Positions 60,439 to 64,000 of a DNA stretch of 64,000 bases are shown piece after piece. Position numbers and translations under genes: made by a program. The notes under the pieces were generated by a model, which was given only the letters and a program-made list of their open reading frames with translations, was not told where the DNA came from and made no database searches. Source of the DNA: Verticiella sediminum (lineage in GTDB: Bacteria; Pseudomonadota; Gammaproteobacteria; Burkholderiales; Burkholderiaceae_B); NCBI RefSeq assembly GCF_007558815.1, contig NZ_VLTJ01000011.1:62001-126000 (forward strand). The letters run 5' to 3'. The stretch's first letter is position 1; each line of letters begins with the position of its first letter.

Positions 60439-61952
60439 CCTCGCGCCGCAGGTTTCTCGGCGCCGCGGCGGCTGCCGCGGCCACCTATGGCGCGGGGCTG
60501 CCCGCTCGCGCGGCGACGCCGGCCCGCACGATCACCATCGCCTTTCCCATGGACGTTCCGAGCTGGGACCCGGTGGTGGCGGCCCAGCCGACGGTGTCGG
60601 CGGTCTACAAATGCGTCTTCGACCAGCCGCTCAATCTCGCGGACGATCTCAGCTTCGCGCCCAGTGTCGTGCGCGCGCATCAATGGCTGGACGAACGCTG
60701 TACCCAGCTCGAACTGGAGTTGCGCGACGACGTCGGCTTTCACAATGGCGATCGCCTTACGTCGGCGGACATCCAGTTCACGTTCGACGAGCGCGTGAAA
60801 GCCGATCGCGCCACCTTGCTCTCGGGCGTATGGCGCGGCGTCGACCGCGTCGAGACGCCCGCCCCGACGCGGGCCATCATGCATTTCGCCGCGCCGATGG
60901 CGACCGCACCGGTGATGCTGGCCGACATTCCTGCCTACATTCTGCCCAAGGCCTACTACCAGAGCGTGGGCGCGGACGGCTTCGTCAAGGCGCCGGTGGG
61001 CTCGGGCCCTTATCGCCTGGCCGAGTACCAGCGAGACGCGCAGATCGTGCTGGAGCGCACGTCCGACTACTGGGGCGGCGCGCCCGCCATCGAGCGCGTG
61101 GTCTTTCGCATCACCAAGGACGCCACCGCGCGCGCGGCGGCGATCCAGTCGGGCCAGGCCGACGTCACGATGAACCTGTCGGTGCGGGAGGTGGAGAGGC
61201 TGGGCGCCTTGCCTGGCCTCGCGCCGCACCTGGACCCGACGACCGGCGTGGTGCTCATCCAACTGGTGAACGCCGGCGTGCTGCAGGACCGCAACGTGCG
61301 GCTGGCCGCCCATCACGCGCTGGACAAGCGCGCGATCTCGCGCGCGCTGTTCAACGGGCATGCCACCTCGATCTGGGTGCCGGCCGGGCCGACGATGCCG
61401 GGCTACGTGGACGGATTCGAGATTCCGTACTCCCCGGATCAGGCCCGGGCGCTGCTGGCGGCCTCCGGCCACGGCCCGGACAACCCCGTGCGCTTCAATT
61501 TCTACACCACCCGGGGCACCTTTCCCAGCGACTTCGACATCGCCCGGGTGATCACGCAGATGTGGCGCCAGGTCGGGATCGAGGCCGATCTGCAGGTGCT
61601 CGACGGGCCCACCATGTACGACTACCAGCGCAACGGCAAGTTCGATGGCCCGGTGCTCAAGCCGTTCAATCCGGCGGGGGGCGATCCCGGCACCTACTCG
61701 GGCTACATGCTGGACCCGGCCATGAGCTTCTCGATCTGGAAGGGCGAGGACATTCCGCCGCGGCTCTATCCGCTGATGGCCGAGCCGGACAACGACAAGC
61801 GCATTTCCGGGTTCCGCGACTTCGATCGCTGGCAGGTGGAGCAGGGCTACAGCATTCCGCTGTTTCTCGGCCTCACCACCATCGTCGCGCGCGAGCAGGT
61901 GGGCTTTCGCCCGCATCCGAGCGGCGTGCTGCTGCCGTACCGCTGGGGGTGA
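60435..61952 (+). CDS. Tat-exported ABC substrate-binding protein, family 5 (2)
   Basis: 505-residue DppA-type binding protein with twin-arginine signal MTSRRRFLGAAAAAAATYG. Mature protein shows VPSWDPVVAAQPTVSAVYKC, VFDQPLN, DDVGFHNGDRLTSADIQFTFDE and AAHHALDKRAIS. It is paralogous to the first binding protein but has no permease of its own, so it probably feeds the same DppBC-type transporter, widening its substrate range. Confidence 0.9.
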   Translation: MTSRRRFLGAAAAAAATYGAGLPARAATPARTITIAFPMDVPSWDPVVAAQPTVSAVYKCVFDQPLNLADDLSFAPSVVRAHQWLDERCTQLELELRDDVGFHNGDRLTSADIQFTFDERVKADRATLLSGVWRGVDRVETPAPTRAIMHFAAPMATAPVMLADIPAYILPKAYYQSVGADGFVKAPVGSGPYRLAEYQRDAQIVLERTSDYWGGAPAIERVVFRITKDATARAAAIQSGQADVTMNLSVREVERLGALPGLAPHLDPTTGVVLIQLVNAGVLQDRNVRLAAHHALDKRAISRALFNGHATSIWVPAGPTMPGYVDGFEIPYSPDQARALLAASGHGPDNPVRFNFYTTRGTFPSDFDIARVITQMWRQVGIEADLQVLDGPTMYDYQRNGKFDGPVLKPFNPAGGDPGTYSGYMLDPAMSFSIWKGEDIPPRLYPLMAEPDNDKRISGFRDFDRWQVEQGYSIPLFLGLTTIVAREQVGFRPHPSGVLLPYRWG

Positions 61953-62070
61953 CGCCGGCGCGGATGGCGCGCACGTCGATGGTGCGGCGTGCGCGCCGCC
62001 GGCCTGGGGTCTGCACCGTGCGCTCGCACGGCGCAGTGCGAGCAGGCGTTTCCCCCGTCATCGCGTGAAC

Positions 62071-62086
62071 TGGCATGCATCGTGCA
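62071..62086 (+). promoter_or_regulatory. Sigma-54-like -24/-12 element before the AraC gene
   Basis: TGGCATGCATCGTGCA matches TGGCAY-N5-TTGCW with one mismatch and correct GG-to-GC spacing, about 49 bases before the preferred AraC start. It would be a weak sigma-54 promoter; a chance match is possible. The rest of the 182-base gap has only GC-rich inverted repeats. Confidence 0.3.
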
Positions 62087-62134
62087 TCGGGGTTTCGGTT
62101 GGCCGAGAGGCTACGCTCGCGAGAGGTGGACGTC

Positions 62135-63133
62135 ATGCAGCAATGGAGGCTCTCCACGGAAGACCACTACATCAGCGACAGGGAAGGCTTGTGGCGCAGA
62201 ACGCTGCTCCAGATCTGCCTGCCGCCGCCCACTTCGATGCAGGGCGCGGCCTTCTTCGGTGATGTCGTGAACGTGGTCTCGCCGATGGGCATCGAGTTTT
62301 CGCGCGTGCATTCGACCGCTCAGATGCTGTCCGGCGCCTGTCGCCAGCACCCCGATGCGCTATGGCTCGCGCTCCTGCTCGATGGCGATACGCGCGGCGA
62401 CGAAGGGGCGGCGGATGAACTGGCCGGCGACGACATCCTGTACGGCCCCACCGGCGTCGACTCCACCCTCTGCCTGTACAGCGACTTCAGCCTGCTCTAC
62501 GTCAAGATCCCGCGCCGGCTGCTGCAGTCCCGGCTCGTCAACGTGGCGCTGCTGGGCGGCGTCGGCCGCCTGCCGGGGGCGAATCCGGCCGTGCGCATGC
62601 TGGCCGCGCTGCTGCGGGCGCTGGCCGAAGGCATCGAGAGCATGGACGAGCGTTCGATCCATCCCGCCGAGGCGGCGCTCATCGAGTTCGTCGTTGCCTG
62701 TCTGGGCGATACGGCGGCTGGCTTTCCCGGGACCAGTCCGTCGCGTGCGGTGCACTTTCACCAGGTGTGCCAGTACATCGAAATCCACCTCGGCGACGGC
62801 GACCTCAGCCTGACCTCGGTGGCGGCGCAGCAGCGTGCCTCCTCACGCTACATCCAGAAGCTGTTCGAGGAGGCCGGCCTGAGCTTCGGCCACTACGTGC
62901 GCGAGCGGCGCCTGGAGCGGTGCTACCGTGAGCTGGCCAATCCGCTCAACCGGCGCCTGTCGATCTCCGAAATCTGCTTTCGCTGGGGTTTCAACGACGC
63001 CGCGCATTTCAGCCGCAGCTTCAACCAGCGCTTCGGCCTGAGCCCGCGGGCGTTTCGCCAGCGTGCCGAAACCGGCACTCACGATTCCCGGCTCGACGGG
63101 CCCGTGAGCGCTCTCGCCCCTGCCATCGCCTGA
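62135..63133 (+). CDS. AraC-family transcriptional regulator
   Basis: 332 residues. An N-terminal AraC-binding-like domain of the FeaR/OruR-type is followed by a C-terminal double helix-turn-helix (about 215-310): LTSVAAQQRASSRYIQKLFEEAGLSFGHYV and ISEICFRWGFNDAAHFSRSFNQRFGLSPRAFRQ. The start at MQQWRL is preferred over an ATG 60 bases upstream that lies inside the promoter-like element. It likely activates the upstream catabolic genes in response to a pathway compound. Confidence 0.9.
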   Translation: MQQWRLSTEDHYISDREGLWRRTLLQICLPPPTSMQGAAFFGDVVNVVSPMGIEFSRVHSTAQMLSGACRQHPDALWLALLLDGDTRGDEGAADELAGDDILYGPTGVDSTLCLYSDFSLLYVKIPRRLLQSRLVNVALLGGVGRLPGANPAVRMLAALLRALAEGIESMDERSIHPAEAALIEFVVACLGDTAAGFPGTSPSRAVHFHQVCQYIEIHLGDGDLSLTSVAAQQRASSRYIQKLFEEAGLSFGHYVRERRLERCYRELANPLNRRLSISEICFRWGFNDAAHFSRSFNQRFGLSPRAFRQRAETGTHDSRLDGPVSALAPAIA

Positions 63134-63170
63134 GCGGCCGCGGCCGGCCTGTCGGGTCGGCCGCCTGTTT
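63134..63170 (+). terminator. Possible terminator after the AraC gene
   Basis: GCGGCCG (63134-63140) pairs with CGGCCGC (63158-63164), followed by CTGTTT. It directly follows the AraC stop; the loop is long and itself GC-rich, so strength is uncertain. Confidence 0.4.
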
Positions 63171-63234
63171 CACAATCCTGCAATCACCCGGGTGCTACGG
63201 TGCGCAGCTTCCCCGACCACGCAGGATTCCTCCC

Positions 63235-64000
63235 ATGGCAACGTACGCCGACGCACTGGCTGCGCTATACAACCGCGTTCTCGCACGCGACGCAGACTCT
63301 TCCGGACTCGCCTACTGGCTCGATCAGATCGAGACACAGCAGAAAACCTACGCCGAAGTCGTCTGGCACATGCTGGCCACGGCCGAAGCGCAAGGCCCGG
63401 CACTGTCGGTCACGCACGCCTATCTGACGCTGCTCGGCCGCGCGCCTGACGCGCAAGGGTATGCCTACTGGATGGGTGCGCTGCGCGACGGCATGTCCGT
63501 CCAGGCCATGGTGAGCGCCATGGCGGCGTCGGATGAGGCCGTGGCGAACGGCCACGGCGAGGGCGTCGACGCCGTCACCGCCGCCTACCGCGCCGTGCTG
63601 GGCCGCGAGCCCGATGCCGAAGGCCTGGCCTACTACACGCTGCAGCTTGCCGCCGGCGTGTCGGCCGCCACGATCCGCGCCGAGATCGCCTTGTCGGACG
63701 AGGCGCTCGCCGAATCGGGCGGGGCCGGTCTGGTCGCGCTCACGTATCTGGCCGTCACCGGCGAGACGCCGTCGGACGAGCAGATCGCGCAGGCCCTGGC
63801 GCAATACGGTGCGACCGATCCGCAGGCGCTGGTCTCGGGACTGGCCGACGAGCTGGCCGGTGGACAAACCGAGCCCGAACCGGAACCGGAGCCCGAGCCC
63901 GAGCCCGAACCGGAACTGCAGTATCCCGAACTGGCGGTCTATACGCCGGGCGGCAGCACGGAGGGTTCATCGGATGCATCGACGGCCATCGCGCTGGATG
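63235..64000 (+). CDS. DUF4214-repeat protein, 5' part (secreted/surface type)
   Basis: First 255 codons of a gene that runs off the window. Three successive repeats of the DUF4214 type are visible: LYNRVLARDADSSGLAYWLD (residues 11-30), TLLGRAPDAQGYAYWMG (about 68-84) and YRAVLGREPDAEGLAYYTLQ (about 121-140). After residue 210 comes a Pro-Glu repeat (TEPEPEPEPEP...). There is no Sec signal peptide, as in proteins exported by a type I secretion system with a C-terminal signal. DUF4214 proteins are often large RTX, S-layer or adhesin-like proteins. The true end and function are not visible. Confidence 0.85.
   Translation, partial: MATYADALAALYNRVLARDADSSGLAYWLDQIETQQKTYAEVVWHMLATAEAQGPALSVTHAYLTLLGRAPDAQGYAYWMGALRDGMSVQAMVSAMAASDEAVANGHGEGVDAVTAAYRAVLGREPDAEGLAYYTLQLAAGVSAATIRAEIALSDEALAESGGAGLVALTYLAVTGETPSDEQIAQALAQYGATDPQALVSGLADELAGGQTEPEPEPEPEPEPEPELQYPELAVYTPGGSTEGSSDASTAIALD

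Noticed and set aside
62075-62134. Upstream ATG as AraC start
   Set aside because: It lies inside a promoter-like element and adds residues not resembling the family; the ATG at 62135 has a better ribosome site.
1-64000. Insertion sequences, transposases, phage genes
   Set aside because: No transposase, integrase or phage structural protein motif was recognised in any frame.

Overview
The window is GC-rich, gene-dense DNA from a betaproteobacterium. Gene content and order (panD, hupB next to tRNA-Val and ppiD, purE-purK, a Burkholderiales-style CCCCCTCGAGGGGG intergenic palindrome, porin and tripartite catabolic clusters) suggest Burkholderiales, most likely Alcaligenaceae (Bordetella/Achromobacter relatives). 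That placement is inferred from gene content, not from a marker gene. No transposase, integrase, CRISPR array or rRNA was seen.

Layout: 1-2191 is the end of an ectoine/hydroxyectoine operon (ectB partial, ectC, ectD). 2309-3227 holds a divergent pair: a Gdx/SugE guanidinium exporter behind a probable guanidine-II riboswitch, and panD. 3378-7904 carries a 2Fe-2S flavin reductase, dadA, and ugpB-ugpQ without the ugp permease and ATPase genes. 8043-17662 is a tightly coupled type IVb (thin) pilus operon: pilL-N-O-P-Q-R-S-V-T. 17616-24178 is housekeeping: an unknown exported protein, purC, a YbbN/CnoX-like thioredoxin, purE, purK, tsaC/sua5, hupB and tRNA-Val. 24245-27770 looks like accessory DNA between tRNA-Val and ppiD (PhnA-like membrane protein, SDR, YoaK-type protein, a candidate sRNA). 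ppiD is followed by a decayed piuC-like fragment, Fur-type boxes and two tandem FepA-type receptors (30103-34774). 34943-41009 has an MFS carboxylate-type transporter and a CrbR/CrbS-like two-component pair.

41314-46272 is a branched-chain amino acid type ABC operon (livG-F-K-H-M). It has two striking irregularities. Three tandem 83-bp repeats between livG and livF each form a 28-codon micro-ORF with its own strong Shine-Dalgarno, chained by ATGA overlaps from livG into livF. In addition, livK carries an in-frame amber codon at position 139.

46561-63133 is a same-strand catabolic island: YghZ-type aldo-keto reductase, porin, two TauD/TfdA dioxygenases, two paralogous Tat-exported solute-binding proteins, a Rieske oxygenase, one Dpp/Opp-type ABC transporter with a fused double ATPase, a DODA/LigB extradiol dioxygenase, an acetamidase/formamidase, and LysR and AraC regulators. 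Together these suggest uptake and oxidative breakdown of an unidentified, probably aromatic and amide-bearing compound. The window ends inside a DUF4214-repeat surface/secreted-type protein with a Pro-Glu repeat.
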